Assembly (NCBI GenBank): GCA_014529385.2
Contig: CM043954.1
Coordinates: forward strand, 4,961,306-5,025,305
DNA length: 64,000 nucleotides
From: Adiantum capillus-veneris
Taxonomy: Eukaryota > Streptophyta > Polypodiopsida > Polypodiales > Pteridaceae
Direction of reading: 5' to 3'
Shown: piece after piece, positions 1-9,322 of the stretch
Position numbering within the stretch: the stretch's first letter is position 1
Layout: each line of letters opens with the position of its first letter
Translations under genes and position numbers: made by a program
The notes under the pieces: model-generated
What the model saw: only the letters and a program-made list of their open reading frames with translations
What the model was told of the DNA's origin: nothing
Database searches by the model: none

Positions 1-39
1 CGCCCAAAAACTCAGATCTCAGATCTGAGTTTTTCGGCG
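1..39. repeat. Perfect hairpin near CACTA left end
   Basis: Positions 6-19 pair with 21-34 around a single C at 20, and 1-4 pair with 36-39 across single mismatched C residues. The same hairpin is at 26883-26924 in copy 2. There, both arms carry matching changes (ACTCAGATCT with AGATCTGAGT here, ACTCAAATCT with AGATTTGAGT there). It is probably a subterminal cis element of the transposon; the function is inferred. Confidence 0.75.
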
Positions 40-60
40 CCCTCAAGCAAGAGCAGGTAA

Positions 61-99
61 CGCTCTCCCTCTCTCTCTCTCTCTCTAACTCTTTCTTCA

Positions 100-143
<44 letters not shown>

Positions 144-257
144 AGAGGAAGGAGAGCCAGGTATGCTCCTTCCCTCTCCTCACTCTCATGTTCCCTTCCC
201 CTCTTTCTCTCTCCCTCTCTCTCTCTCTCTCACACACACACATACACACATAGTGTT

Positions 258-319
<62 letters not shown>

Positions 320-345
320 TACAAATATAAACAAAAACGCACACA
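61..345. repeat. Microsatellite cluster (CT)n, (CA)n, (GA)n with hairpin
   Basis: CT runs at 65-87 and 205-231, CA runs at 101-139 and 232-249, and a GA run at 261-314. Between them, 141-181 forms an inverted repeat (GAGGAGAGGAAGGAG against CTCCTTCCCTCTCCTC). The same order is found in CACTA copy 2 at 26950-27172, so it belongs to the transposon's left subterminal region. Reading frames here are simple-repeat artefacts. Confidence 0.85.
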
Positions 346-353
346 CACATACA

Positions 354-540
354 TAAACAAAGAATGCACACACACATTGAGAGAGGAAAAGAGAGAGAGA
401 GCATGCATAAACAAAAAACGCACACATTGAGAGAGGAAAAGAGAGAGAGAACATGCATAAACAAAAAACGCACACATTGAGAGAGGAAAAGAGAGAGAAA
501 ACATGCATAAACAAAAAAACGCACACACATTGAGAGAGAA
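354..540. repeat. 50-bp minisatellite, about 3.5 copies
   Basis: The block CATGCATAAACAAAAAACGC followed by ACACATTGAGAGAGG recurs with a 50-base period (CATGCATAA at 402, 452 and 502). It is a tandem expansion in the CACTA copy 1 left region. Units differ by one to three bases. It is not CRISPR-like, because there are no unique spacers. Confidence 0.8.
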
Positions 541-739
541 AGAGAGAGAAACTAATTTAACGTCGTAGGAAACTAATTAAAATTAAAAGACCTAAAGATC
601 TAGCCGACGAGGAGTTGAACTCAAGACCTATTATTCAAGAGGGAAATGGCATAACCAATCTATCATACTTGGCATGGGTGATAGAAAGGTTATATCATTT
701 ATCTCTTTTTATTGGCACACACATCCACACACGCGCACA

Positions 740-841
740 CACACAAGAAGAAGAGAGTTATAATGTCGTAGGAAACTATCCTAAAAGACGTTAAAGATTA
801 GGTTAGATGTAGACTTACGTTAAATTAGATTTAGGTTTATT
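740..841 (+). repeat. Direct repeat a flanking the HMA gene fragment
   Basis: About 100 bases starting in CACACAAGAAGAAGAGAG and running through GACGTTAAAGATTAGG match 1460-1559 with only a few differences. The two copies bracket the captured HMA fragment in the same orientation. The segment between them may therefore have been inserted or duplicated as a unit. Confidence 0.8.
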
Positions 842-941
842 TAAGTTAAATTAGATTAGATTTAGGTTTATTTTTAGTTAGATTTACGTTTATTTACGCT
901 AGATTTAGATTTACGTTATATTAGATTAGATTTAGGTCTCC

Positions 942-1287
942 ATAGACTGCGATGCTTGCATGAAGCGGGTGAAGAAAGCCCTCAATGGAATATAGGGTAT
1001 TGCTGCCTTCACTCATGGTGGGTTCCGTCGATCCAAAAGTACTGGTGAAATGTCTTCAGAAGATAGGGAGAAAGGTGGATCTTCAGGGTGGCAAGAGTCA
1101 CTACATCCCCGACAATGACCATCTAGGCAACCTCTAGTCATTCAACAACAACTTCAAAGTTAGTAACAAGAGCAAGAACGGTCCAAAGGGCCAATTGCTG
1201 TCGTCAGATGTGGATGGAGATGAGGTAGCGTCACCGCCGGAAGTTAACTCTCACATCTTTAGTGATGAGAATGCCAACTCTTGCTGA
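942..1287 (+). pseudogene. Captured heavy-metal-associated (HMA) domain gene fragment
   Basis: From 945 the translation begins DCDACMKRVKKALNGI, the metal-binding loop and first helix of HMA proteins, with its CxxC pair (CDAC). A stop follows at 993-995 and a frameshift lies between 996 and 1018. From 1018 the frame reads VGSVDPKVLVKCLQKIGRK, the typical second half of the fold. The frame runs on through an in-frame TAG at 1135 to a TGA at 1285-1287, the likely native end. HMA proteins of plants (HIPP/ATX1-like) bind Cu, Zn or Cd and deliver or buffer the metal in the cytosol. The fragment lies inside CACTA copy 1, is absent from the matching part of copy 2, and is flanked by direct repeats. 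It is probably a transduplicated host gene piece, now dead. The tail after the domain is not recognised. Confidence 0.78.
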
Positions 1288-1415
1288 GTTATGTGAAAAA
1301 TAAGTTTTAAGGTTCTTATAATCCCTGTTAGTTTAGTTCTTTATTTTTAATATAACATAATTTACGTTAGATTTAGATTTATGTTATATTAGATTAGACT
1401 TAGGTTTATTTAGGT

Positions 1416-1459
<44 letters not shown>

Positions 1460-1465
<6 letters not shown>

Positions 1466-1559
1466 GAAGAAGAGAGTTTTAACGTCGTAAGAAACTATCC
1501 CAAAAGACGTTAAAGATTAGGTTAGATGTAGACTTACGTTAAATTAGATTCAGGTTTAT
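1460..1559 (+). repeat. Direct repeat b flanking the HMA gene fragment
   Basis: Second copy of the repeat at 740-841, preceded by a (CA)n tract (1420-1464). It and the AT-rich TTAGATTTAGGTTTA-type sequence around it make up the scaffold of the CACTA left arm. Confidence 0.8.
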
Positions 1560-1564
1560 TTTTA

Positions 1565-1895
1565 GTTAGATTTACGTTTATTTAGATTTACGCTTATTTA
1601 CGTTAGATCAAGTCCACGCAAGAATTAATTACGGTTTAGGGTTTAGAGCTAGACGAACAGTGAAAAGATCTACTGTGAAAAGATGTTAAGATGCTGTGAA
1701 GTGCTACAGCTAGAGAAGAGGCAAAGGGGTTTTGTCCACTACATGCAGTATCATGTAGACGTGGGTCTGTAGATTTCTTGTACCCACAAATATAGGAATT
1801 GACCAATAAAGACGAGATTATAACCCGGTGGTTCTGATCTCCGTGCACCTCTAGACCGAGGTGTGCGGGGATTGGACATGACTAGAGAATGTGAG

Positions 1896-1896
<1 letters not shown>
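1565..1896. other. CACTA left-arm sequence without a gene
   Basis: No convincing coding sequence on either strand. It holds one TTTAGGG-type telomere-like motif near 1636, too short to matter, and unique-looking sequence up to the GA tail of LINE-A. Confidence 0.5.
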
Positions 1897-1994
<98 letters not shown>

Positions 1995-2038
1995 TAGATA
2001 GATAGATTTTATTATCGTCCTCGGAGGTCAAATATGAC

Positions 2039-5000
2039 CTATGGGACCAAAGTTACATGTGATGTAGTATGTGTACGGCTGATGAGTGACTCTCGATGCT
2101 CCAAAATTGTAGTGATGAGAGTCGCAATGGAGAGCCCACACTTTGGCTGGGAGAGGAAAGTGTGTAGGTCTAAGTTATGGCTGAAAATGTGAGAGAAGCA
2201 AGTTCGGATGTGATCAAAAGCTGAGCACTCTAGTAGTGTGTGGTACTCAGACTCTCGAACTTGCAGTGAGCATAATGTGCACAGTCGATTTGACTCTTCT
2301 CCATTGCCCCAACGCCCTATCTCGCATCGAAGGAAATGGGAGCTAAGCCGAATTGCTGCGATAGTGCGTATCGCGGACAAGGGAATAGGCTCAAGCATGT
2401 AAGTGTGAGTACGGTTTCCTCTCTCAGCGAAGAACATGGTTTTGTAGTTGGGGGCAATATAGGTGGTGTAATGTATGAAGCGTGACCCACCGGATTTCTC
2501 CCAAGCCGTAATACATTGGCGTTGTAGAAAAGCTTCATTCACTTGAGAGTCAATTGAAGCATCATGTAGCAAGTGTAATGCATCCCATCTCCCAAACCAC
2601 TTCTTTATGTCTTGCATCCATCCCGTGCTCAAGATCTTGCTTTTATGCGTCTTTTGAACTTTTTTGCTTGCTTCCCATGCAATTGTAGGAAGTCGATGTG
2701 AGGGGTTTTGACGCATCTTTATCATGTACTCCACAACCCTTTCCATGCCCATAACCTCAATTGGAAGAGATCCTGACTCAAGAAGTAGGAGCATATATGG
2801 TGTTTGTGTCTTAACTTGGAGAAAGTTTGTAAGAAAACGCTTTTGGACATTCTCAAACTCTTTCCAAGTAGACTTTGAGATGCTCCCACCCCACACTTCC
2901 ACTCCATAAAGAAGAACTGGTGTCACCAATGCATCAAAAAGATACTTCTTGAGAACCCAACACTTGATGTTTCCCGCATTACACATGTTCTCAAATGCAT
3001 AATATGCTCTCTTTCCCGCTTCCAAACGACGCATATCACATTCATGCCACTTGTGATTGGATGGAACCTCAAGGCCAAGGTACTTAAAGCTCTCAACAAC
3101 TTCAAGTGTCTCGTTGTTGTACACAATGCATGGCTTCTCCTTATGGTTGGTTTTCACAAGCATAACCTTTGTTTTGGATTCATTTACAATCAGCCCACTA
3201 TGCAAGCAAAAGTTCTCAAGGACAACCATAAGCTTTTGTGCATCTTCTAAAGTGTGTGCTAGAAGCACTACATCATCCGCATACAACAAAAGCATGATTA
3301 CCGCATTGCAAATAGTGACCTCTTCAATGCCTTCTTCTTGCATAAAGTCAAGTACCATTTGTTCCAATTGATCGATGCATAGACCAAAGAGAGTTGGTGA
3401 CAATGGACATCCTTGTTTAACCCCAATAGTGCTTACAAAAATTTCTGAAATTTCTCTTCCCATGCGCAATTGACAAATCACCTTCTCATAGATTCGAGAA
3501 ACCGCAAGCATAAACTCACTTGGCACTTGGAGTTCTTCCATCCTTCTCCACAAATTGTTACGTGGAATCATATCAAAGGCTTTCTTAAAGTCCACAAAAC
3601 AACAATACAATCGCTTGCCTTTCAACCGACTTTCCTCCATGAGAACACGAAGAGTGACAAGATGATCAATGGTGCTATGGCATCGACGAAAACCCGCTTG
3701 TCCCTTTGCACGCTTGTCATTCTCTTCAGCCCAATCACTCAATTTCATCTCCATTATGCACCCAAATAACTTTGCCATAAGAGACCCAATCATTATAGTC
3801 CGGTAGTTGCTTACATTCTTTACATCCCCTCCTTTATGCAAAGGCTTAACCCAATTAGTACTCCAATCATAAGGCATACCATGTTGAAGTGCAAGGTTGA
3901 ACATATCACACATCCACTCATGGGTAAAATCTCTTGTCCATTTGATCATCTCCGGCTTGATACCTTGAAGATCTCCCGCTTTGCGAGTGGCCAACTTTTC
4001 AAGCCCACCGCATACATCCTCAATAGTAAAAAAAGACGGCATACATGGGAGTGAACCATAAAATGGCATTTTTTCAGTATTTTCTTGCTCATATAATTGC
4101 CTACAATGTGTGTACATATCCACTAGACTCAAGTTACCAAAATTCTCAACCCGCTTGCGTCTCAAGTTTCTCCAAAATCTTCCACATGCATGTGCCTTTT
4201 CTTGGATTTGAAATTCTTGTTGCTTTACTTCCCATCTTCTTCTCTTCTTTTGAATCAATGCCTTGTATGTATGCAAATGACTTTGATAGTTGTCTTTGTC
4301 CATAGTTGCATCAAGCTTTATCAAGGACTTTCGAGCATCTTGACATTCTTTATCAAACCACCTTTTGCGTGATCTATCTTTGTTTATACCATGGAGATGC
4401 TTTATGGCAAAGAATTCTTCCGCACAAGAACAAATAGCTTTCTTGAAAGCTTCCCATTTAGTTTCCAATGGTGCATCACATTGAAGCTTTGTCATCCATA
4501 ATTTTTGCTCAACCATTTCAATGTACATTGGTGCCCGTTTGAAATCCATACATAGTGATAACTTCTCTTTCCTTTGGCTGAGATTATCATGCTTAGTTGC
4601 TTCTCCACATGAAAGGTCAATACATAAGGTGCGATGGTCGGATTCCGGGGTCCATTGACCAAACATAAAACTCTTTATGCGATACATGATGGCTTCAGAG
4701 AGTAGCATATAGTCAATCACACTATCCCCATTATGTCTTCTACATGTAAATCCATTGGTTCCACTCCACAAAGATACACCATTGGCAATGAGCATACCCG
4801 TGCTATTACACATGTGTAAAAGTAACTTTCCATAGTGATCCGGCTCTTTCTCATCCATTGAAGTACGATCATACACGTGAACTTCCTCCAACTCCCTTGA
4901 AATGTATGGCATATCAAATTGTTGAGTATCATGTTGCAATGTTTTTGTGCGAGCATTCATATCCCCAAATACAATAACATTACCTTCACCTTTGAAATAA

Positions 5001-5431
5001 GCAATGTCCTCTTCCAAATCAGAAAATGGTTGATCTCTATCCATGCAAGCATAAAAGGGAGAATCATGATGAGGAATGTAGCAACCGGCTACAAAAATGG
5101 GTGCTCTTTTTGGTGTCATAATTTTCAGCCATACATAACGTTTGTACTTGTCATCTTTCACAATTGATACAAAATCTTCCAATCCTTTCTTAACCATACA
5201 TGCTAACCCTCCTTGTCCTCTTCGTTGCTTGAGATTCTTTGACCACATCAATGAATGTACATTGTAATCCTCCAAGCCGTTAATCCTTTGTGTATCATGC
5301 TCCCAAGTTTCAACAAGAAGTACAACATCGGCTTTGCTTGTTAGTTCATCAATGCCAACCCCCGCATTCCATGGGTATCCATTACAATTCCAAAAGCATA
5401 TTTTCAATTGTAACTCGGTCTCATAGGTCAC
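2039..5431 (-). CDS. LINE-A ORF2: endonuclease and reverse transcriptase
   Basis: About 1,130 residues, uninterrupted. The first 250 residues are an APE-type endonuclease: CFWNCNG, the LLVETWE glutamate, GDMNART and the terminal SDHRTLCID block are visible. The reverse transcriptase spans roughly residues 470-780, with FVDFKKAFD, GVKQGCPLSP and the catalytic LLYADDVVLL. A cysteine/histidine cluster (CTLC, later HTLLEC) lies near the C-terminus. The enzyme nicks target DNA and copies its own RNA there. The reading frame has no ATG near its start. It opens just after the ORF1 TAG (5440-5438) in the same frame, and the first in-frame Met, at about residue 62, is past essential endonuclease residues. 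Readthrough or reinitiation is therefore likely. The listed start is a GTG codon chosen only because it is the first possible non-AUG start. Confidence 0.9.
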   Translation of the reverse strand: MTYETELQLKICFWNCNGYPWNAGVGIDELTSKADVVLLVETWEHDTQRINGLEDYNVHSLMWSKNLKQRRGQGGLACMVKKGLEDFVSIVKDDKYKRYVWLKIMTPKRAPIFVAGCYIPHHDSPFYACMDRDQPFSDLEEDIAYFKGEGNVIVFGDMNARTKTLQHDTQQFDMPYISRELEEVHVYDRTSMDEKEPDHYGKLLLHMCNSTGMLIANGVSLWSGTNGFTCRRHNGDSVIDYMLLSEAIMYRIKSFMFGQWTPESDHRTLCIDLSCGEATKHDNLSQRKEKLSLCMDFKRAPMYIEMVEQKLWMTKLQCDAPLETKWEAFKKAICSCAEEFFAIKHLHGINKDRSRKRWFDKECQDARKSLIKLDATMDKDNYQSHLHTYKALIQKKRRRWEVKQQEFQIQEKAHACGRFWRNLRRKRVENFGNLSLVDMYTHCRQLYEQENTEKMPFYGSLPCMPSFFTIEDVCGGLEKLATRKAGDLQGIKPEMIKWTRDFTHEWMCDMFNLALQHGMPYDWSTNWVKPLHKGGDVKNVSNYRTIMIGSLMAKLFGCIMEMKLSDWAEENDKRAKGQAGFRRCHSTIDHLVTLRVLMEESRLKGKRLYCCFVDFKKAFDMIPRNNLWRRMEELQVPSEFMLAVSRIYEKVICQLRMGREISEIFVSTIGVKQGCPLSPTLFGLCIDQLEQMVLDFMQEEGIEEVTICNAVIMLLLYADDVVLLAHTLEDAQKLMVVLENFCLHSGLIVNESKTKVMLVKTNHKEKPCIVYNNETLEVVESFKYLGLEVPSNHKWHECDMRRLEAGKRAYYAFENMCNAGNIKCWVLKKYLFDALVTPVLLYGVEVWGGSISKSTWKEFENVQKRFLTNFLQVKTQTPYMLLLLESGSLPIEVMGMERVVEYMIKMRQNPSHRLPTIAWEASKKVQKTHKSKILSTGWMQDIKKWFGRWDALHLLHDASIDSQVNEAFLQRQCITAWEKSGGSRFIHYTTYIAPNYKTMFFAERGNRTHTYMLEPIPLSAIRTIAAIRLSSHFLRCEIGRWGNGEESNRLCTLCSLQVRESEYHTLLECSAFDHIRTCFSHIFSHNLDLHTFLSQPKCGLSIATLITTILEHRESLISRTHTTSHVTLVP

Positions 5432-5440
5432 GCATCCCTA
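5382..5440 (-). promoter_or_regulatory. Possible stop-codon readthrough site between LINE-A ORF1 and ORF2
   Basis: ORF1 ends in TAG at 5440-5438 and the next codons (GGA TGC GTG ACC) continue in the same frame into ORF2. Twenty-four bases further on there is a hairpin: TTACAATT pairs with AATTGTAA (5413-5382), with an inner AAAA/TTTT stem. UAG followed by G and downstream RNA structure resembles known readthrough signals of retroelements, but the spacer is longer than usual. The second copy (stop at 11622-11620) keeps the same arrangement. The role is inferred. Confidence 0.5.
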
Positions 5441-6388
5441 TTTGCTTGAGAGACTTGCCTTCTCCTTGGGCACATTTTCTTCATGAGAGATTTCCTTGTT
5501 TTTATTATTCTTTTCCTCATATGCCTTGCGATGCATATTTTGTTGCTTAATAGTGCGATCTTCACATACAAAACATTTTGTATTCCTCAAATAGATCCAA
5601 CTATTATCAAGGATAATCTTTCGCTTGGTCTCATCCGGCATGGTGCATACAATTGGCCGTTCTCCCGAGCGAGGAGCTCCTTGCTTCCCCACTCTATGTG
5701 CTCCATAGACCATAACTCCGGACATGCCAAAGTGGGTTTTGAAGAAATCTTCAATAACAATGGCAAGAGAAGGAGGTGTCTCTAACTTCTCTTCGGGAAT
5801 TCCACGAATAACAATGTTCTTGGAACGTCGCTCCCGTTCCTTCAACTCCTCCACATCTACATTCTCAACATTCTTTGTTTGAACCATAGCTTGCATGAGT
5901 GAGGAATTAGAAACCACATTGCTACCACATACATCAGCCCAAGACTTGTTTGTGCATACATTTTTCATGTCGCATACATCCCGGCTCATAGTGTCAAATT
6001 TCTCCTCTTTCAATACATGGTCATGCTCTACTTTGCTCATCCGCTCCTTCAAAGCATTCAAGTCCACAAGAGAGCGTTTACATTCCTTGAATTCCTCTTC
6101 AAGTTGCATCAAACGTGTTGTTTGCATCTCAAGTGTCCTCTTGAGATTCTCATTCTCAACCACAAGTACCCTTAGTGTGCCATTCTCCATTGCAAGTGCT
6201 CGTAAGTCTTCGCCTTGTTTGTTTACGGTCTCTTGCAATGATACCAAGTACGCCATGATCATGGTTTCCGATGTCGTTGGTTGGGTGGTTGTGTTGCTAT
6301 CTCCACACTTAGGAGATTTTGGATCATTTTCCACAATGGTTGTGGACCTTGTTGAAGAAGAAGAACCCTTGCGAGTGCCGGAAGACAT
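5438..6388 (-). CDS. LINE-A ORF1: RNA-binding protein with coiled coil and RRM-like domain
   Basis: 316 residues starting MSSGTRKGSSS. After a Ser/Thr-rich head, residues of about 45-125 form a heptad-rich coiled coil (LQETVNKQGEDLRAL onward). An RRM-like segment begins near residue 190 (SKNIVIRGIPEE) and is followed by a basic C-terminal domain (AHRVGKQG, MPDETKRKIILDN). This is the layout of L1-type ORF1 proteins, which trimerise and coat the element RNA in cytoplasmic particles. It shares its frame with ORF2 across one TAG. No Cys-rich knuckle is seen. It appears intact. Confidence 0.85.
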   Translation of the reverse strand: MSSGTRKGSSSSTRSTTIVENDPKSPKCGDSNTTTQPTTSETMIMAYLVSLQETVNKQGEDLRALAMENGTLRVLVVENENLKRTLEMQTTRLMQLEEEFKECKRSLVDLNALKERMSKVEHDHVLKEEKFDTMSRDVCDMKNVCTNKSWADVCGSNVVSNSSLMQAMVQTKNVENVDVEELKERERRSKNIVIRGIPEEKLETPPSLAIVIEDFFKTHFGMSGVMVYGAHRVGKQGAPRSGERPIVCTMPDETKRKIILDNSWIYLRNTKCFVCEDRTIKQQNMHRKAYEEKNNKNKEISHEENVPKEKASLSSK

Positions 6389-6665
6389 TGTATGTAAAAT
6401 AGGAGATGAGAATCAATTTTGTTGAACCTGTTCACTTCGGAAATGCTGCTACAGAAACGCCTTCCATAACTCTGAAAATTTCTGTCTTTACATCAATGCG
6501 TAGAGGACTTTGTGCTCTTCGATTGAGGCTATAGATCACCCAAATCGGAGTTCGGATGAAGAAGTTATGATCAAAAGAGTGGACTGCTGTCTACTAGGTC
6601 AAAAAAGAAGAATGCTAATAGAATATTAAATTTGTTGTCCAGGTAATAAGATTTTTATCCTCATT

Positions 6666-9213
6666 ATGAGTAGTGACGAGGATGTGGGACTGTCCAACCA
6701 AAACACCTATCTCTCAACGAGGGTCTTATGTCCTTGTAATCAATGCAAGCATGCTGTGCGACGGACAAGACGTGTTTCTTTGCAGCACGTTCGCAAATTT
6801 GACGAGTTCGATCCATCTATTATAGATCGAGTTGTTGCCAATTATAACTCGTCGGACTCTGACGCTGGCCAACAAGCAGCAATCTTGCAACCCAATAGAC
6901 GTGTTCGCAGGCGCTTTGGTCAAGCAGCATATGTGAGGCCACAAGATGTAGCCTCTGACAGCTCGGGGGATGATCATGCAGAGCACATTCCCAACGAGGC
7001 AATGTTTGAGCCCGAGATTGATGAAATGATCGAGACGATCATGGATTCAGAAAGGCTTATCTATGATGATATGAAAAGTGAAGCCGATACGCCATTGTAT
7101 AATGGAGCACGTATGTCTAGATTGAAAGCACTCCTGGTTCTTCTCAACATGCAGGCAAAGTTTGGATGGAGTGACACTAGCGTCACAGCGCTTTTCAGGT
7201 GATCTATTACAATTAGTTTACTTTAATAAAACTCTAAATGTATAATGATCTGATAGATTTTCACACGACTGTATCGTATTTTTATGTTGTGTAGATTGCT
7301 TAAAGAGCGTATACTACCAGCTGACAATGTGATGCCAGATTCCCGAGATGAAGCAAGAAAGATTTTGCGAAACTTGGGGATGGATTACAATTCTATCCAC
7401 GCTTGTCCTAATGACTGCATTCTTTTCAGAGGGGAATACATAGACATGGAGAAGTGTCTGAAATGTGATTCCGAAAGATATCGAGTAGATCTCCACGGGA
7501 CAAAAATTCCACAAAAGGTTTTGCGACATTTTCCTTTGCTTCCTCGCATCAAGCATTTCTTCGAATGTAAGTCCATGGCCGCCCTAGCATCATGGCATGA
7601 GGAGAATAAATCTTCGGATGGTGTGCTACGAATTCCTGCAGATTGCGGAGCCTGGAAACATATAGATGGAACATGGTCGGATTTTGCCAGGGAAGCTCGA
7701 AATTTGCGCTTAGGCCTGGCTATGGATGGCGTAAATCCATTTGGTCCAAGATCAACATCTTACAGTGTATGGCCCGTTGTCATCGTCAACTACAACATTC
7801 CCCCGTGGTTGACTACGAAGAAGGGGCACCTATGGCTAAGCTTGATTGTGCCAGGGCGATATAAAGTGGAGAATATGGATGTGTATCTTCGTCCACTATT
7901 GGAAGAGCTACAACAATTGTGGATTGGCATAGAGGTGGTGGATATGAGCCGACACACAGGACGACGGAATGCTTTGATCAGAGGCATTCTAATGTGGACC
8001 ATGCATGACTATCCCGGGCTAACAGAATGCTTAGGTGATCTATTGACACTCCTCACTCAGACACTGTAAATCTTGTTTTTTCCCATAGTTGATCTATTAT
8101 CATGTGTATACATGCAGGGCTTCAAACAAGCGGATACAGAGCATGTGTCACATGTGGACCTAAACTGAATGCACGTAGGGCGCCCTCACTGAAGAAACAA
8201 ATCTACGAAGGTCATCAAGCGTATCTTCCAAAGAATCATGTGTTACGCGACGGCTTTTTGGGAAGAGAGCCACCAAGGATGTCTGCACAAGCATGGTTAG
8301 AGCAGAAGGAGATGTGCGATGACGGATTGCCTCCAAGGATGAAGAGACTATCTCTATGGTACGAGTTACCATACTGGCCCCGACTCATGATCAATCACTT
8401 GCTCGATCCAATGCACATATTCAAGAATGTGGGTAATCTACTATGGGACCATCTGACCGGCAAGAAAGATACTTTGGGAGCCAGAGTTGACCTTAGAAAT
8501 GTGGATCGTATGGAGCAATACTGTCCGCAAACAGTGTCTGATGGATCGATAAAACTCCCTAAATCACCATGGATTTTCACAAGAGCCCAAGAACGCAAAG
8601 TAAGAGAGACCATTCGATCTTTGCAGACCCCCACTGGTGTAACGCACTCGCTCTGAACGTGTTTTACTAAAGAAGGAAAGCTTACCGGTTTGAAGTCACA
8701 CGATTGGCATAAAATGTGTCAGGTACGTTCATAGTGGACTTTAATATCATTGCATAAAATGTGGACTTCAATATCATTGCTGCACATACTTTACAGTTTA
8801 TTTTACCGGTTTCCATTGAGGGATGTTTGTCTCTCGACATCCGTAACACAATCTACAAACTTGCAAAGCTGGTGCAATGGATCTCACAAAAGGAGATCAA
8901 CGTAGGCTCCATACCATTCGCCAAACTAAATGCTGCGGAGCTTGTGTGCATGTTTGAGAAACATTTTTCTACTACCATGCTAACCATTCAGGTGCATCTT
9001 CTTGTTCACATAGTTGATGAGGTGGAAATAGCTGGCACAGTTCATTCCAGATGGATGTTCTTCTTAGAATGGTTCATGAAAACGCTTAAGGGATATGTGC
9101 ATCAAAAGGCACGTCCGGAGGGTAGCATGGCAGAAGGTTGGTTGGTATCAGAGTCCCTAGTGTACATTGGAGAGTGGCTAGACGGATTTGATAAAGCTCG
9201 GGACACGCTATGA
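6666..9213 (+). CDS. TNP2-type CACTA transposase with DUF4218 C-terminus
   Basis: Four exons fit: 6666-7198, 7295-8034, 8118-8722 and about 8797-9213, all with GT-AG borders and compatible phases. Exon 2 holds the transposase core, with LAMDGVNPFGP (catalytic Asp), a YLRPLLEELQQLW stretch and the MWTMHDYPG block. Exon 3 has INHLLDPMHIFKNVGNLLWD. Exon 4 is DUF4218-like (LPVSIEGCLSLDIRNTIYKL, ending DGFDKARDTL). The enzyme cuts at the CACTA ends. An in-frame TGA at 8654-8656 in exon 3 and a 35-base tandem duplication at the 3' end (9180-9245) suggest decay, although the other exons are open. A first exon beginning MSSDEDVG is shared with copy 2 (27391). Confidence 0.82.
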
Positions 9214-9322
9214 CGGATTTGATAAAGCTCGGGAAACGCTATGACAAGGCTCTTTACCCTCCCCTTTTTTTCTCGCCCCCACACCAGCCACAACATCGCC
9301 ATCTACGCCAGGTTTTGCGCGG

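Larger units (their letters stand above)
1897..6600 (-). mobile_element. LINE-A, apparently intact non-LTR retrotransposon
   Basis: A minus-strand element with ORF1 (6388-5438), ORF2 (to 2039) and a 3' UTR ending at about 2018. The 3' end passes into four TAGA units (1991-2007) and then a (GA)n tract back to 1897; read on the element strand this is a (TATC)n(TC)n tail in place of poly(A). The 5' limit at about 6600 is a guess from where CACTA-like sequence resumes. A 5' partial copy is at 10936-12079, and 3' pieces are at 22773-22815 and 24160-24398. It is inserted in the region upstream of the TNP2 gene of CACTA copy 1. No clear target duplication was found. Confidence 0.85.

Noticed and set aside
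97-530. Open frames rich in SLSLS or CVCVC
   Set aside because: They are translations of (CT)n and (CA)n tracts in all frames; the same holds for those at 24.0-24.8, 27.0, 41.1-41.7, 51.3, 55.6-55.9, 56.4 and 63.1-63.7 kb.
354-540. 50-bp repeats as a possible CRISPR array
   Set aside because: Units are contiguous with no unique spacers, and the context is a plant transposon.
1630-1650. Telomere-like TTTAGGG
   Set aside because: Only one full unit plus a partial; no array.
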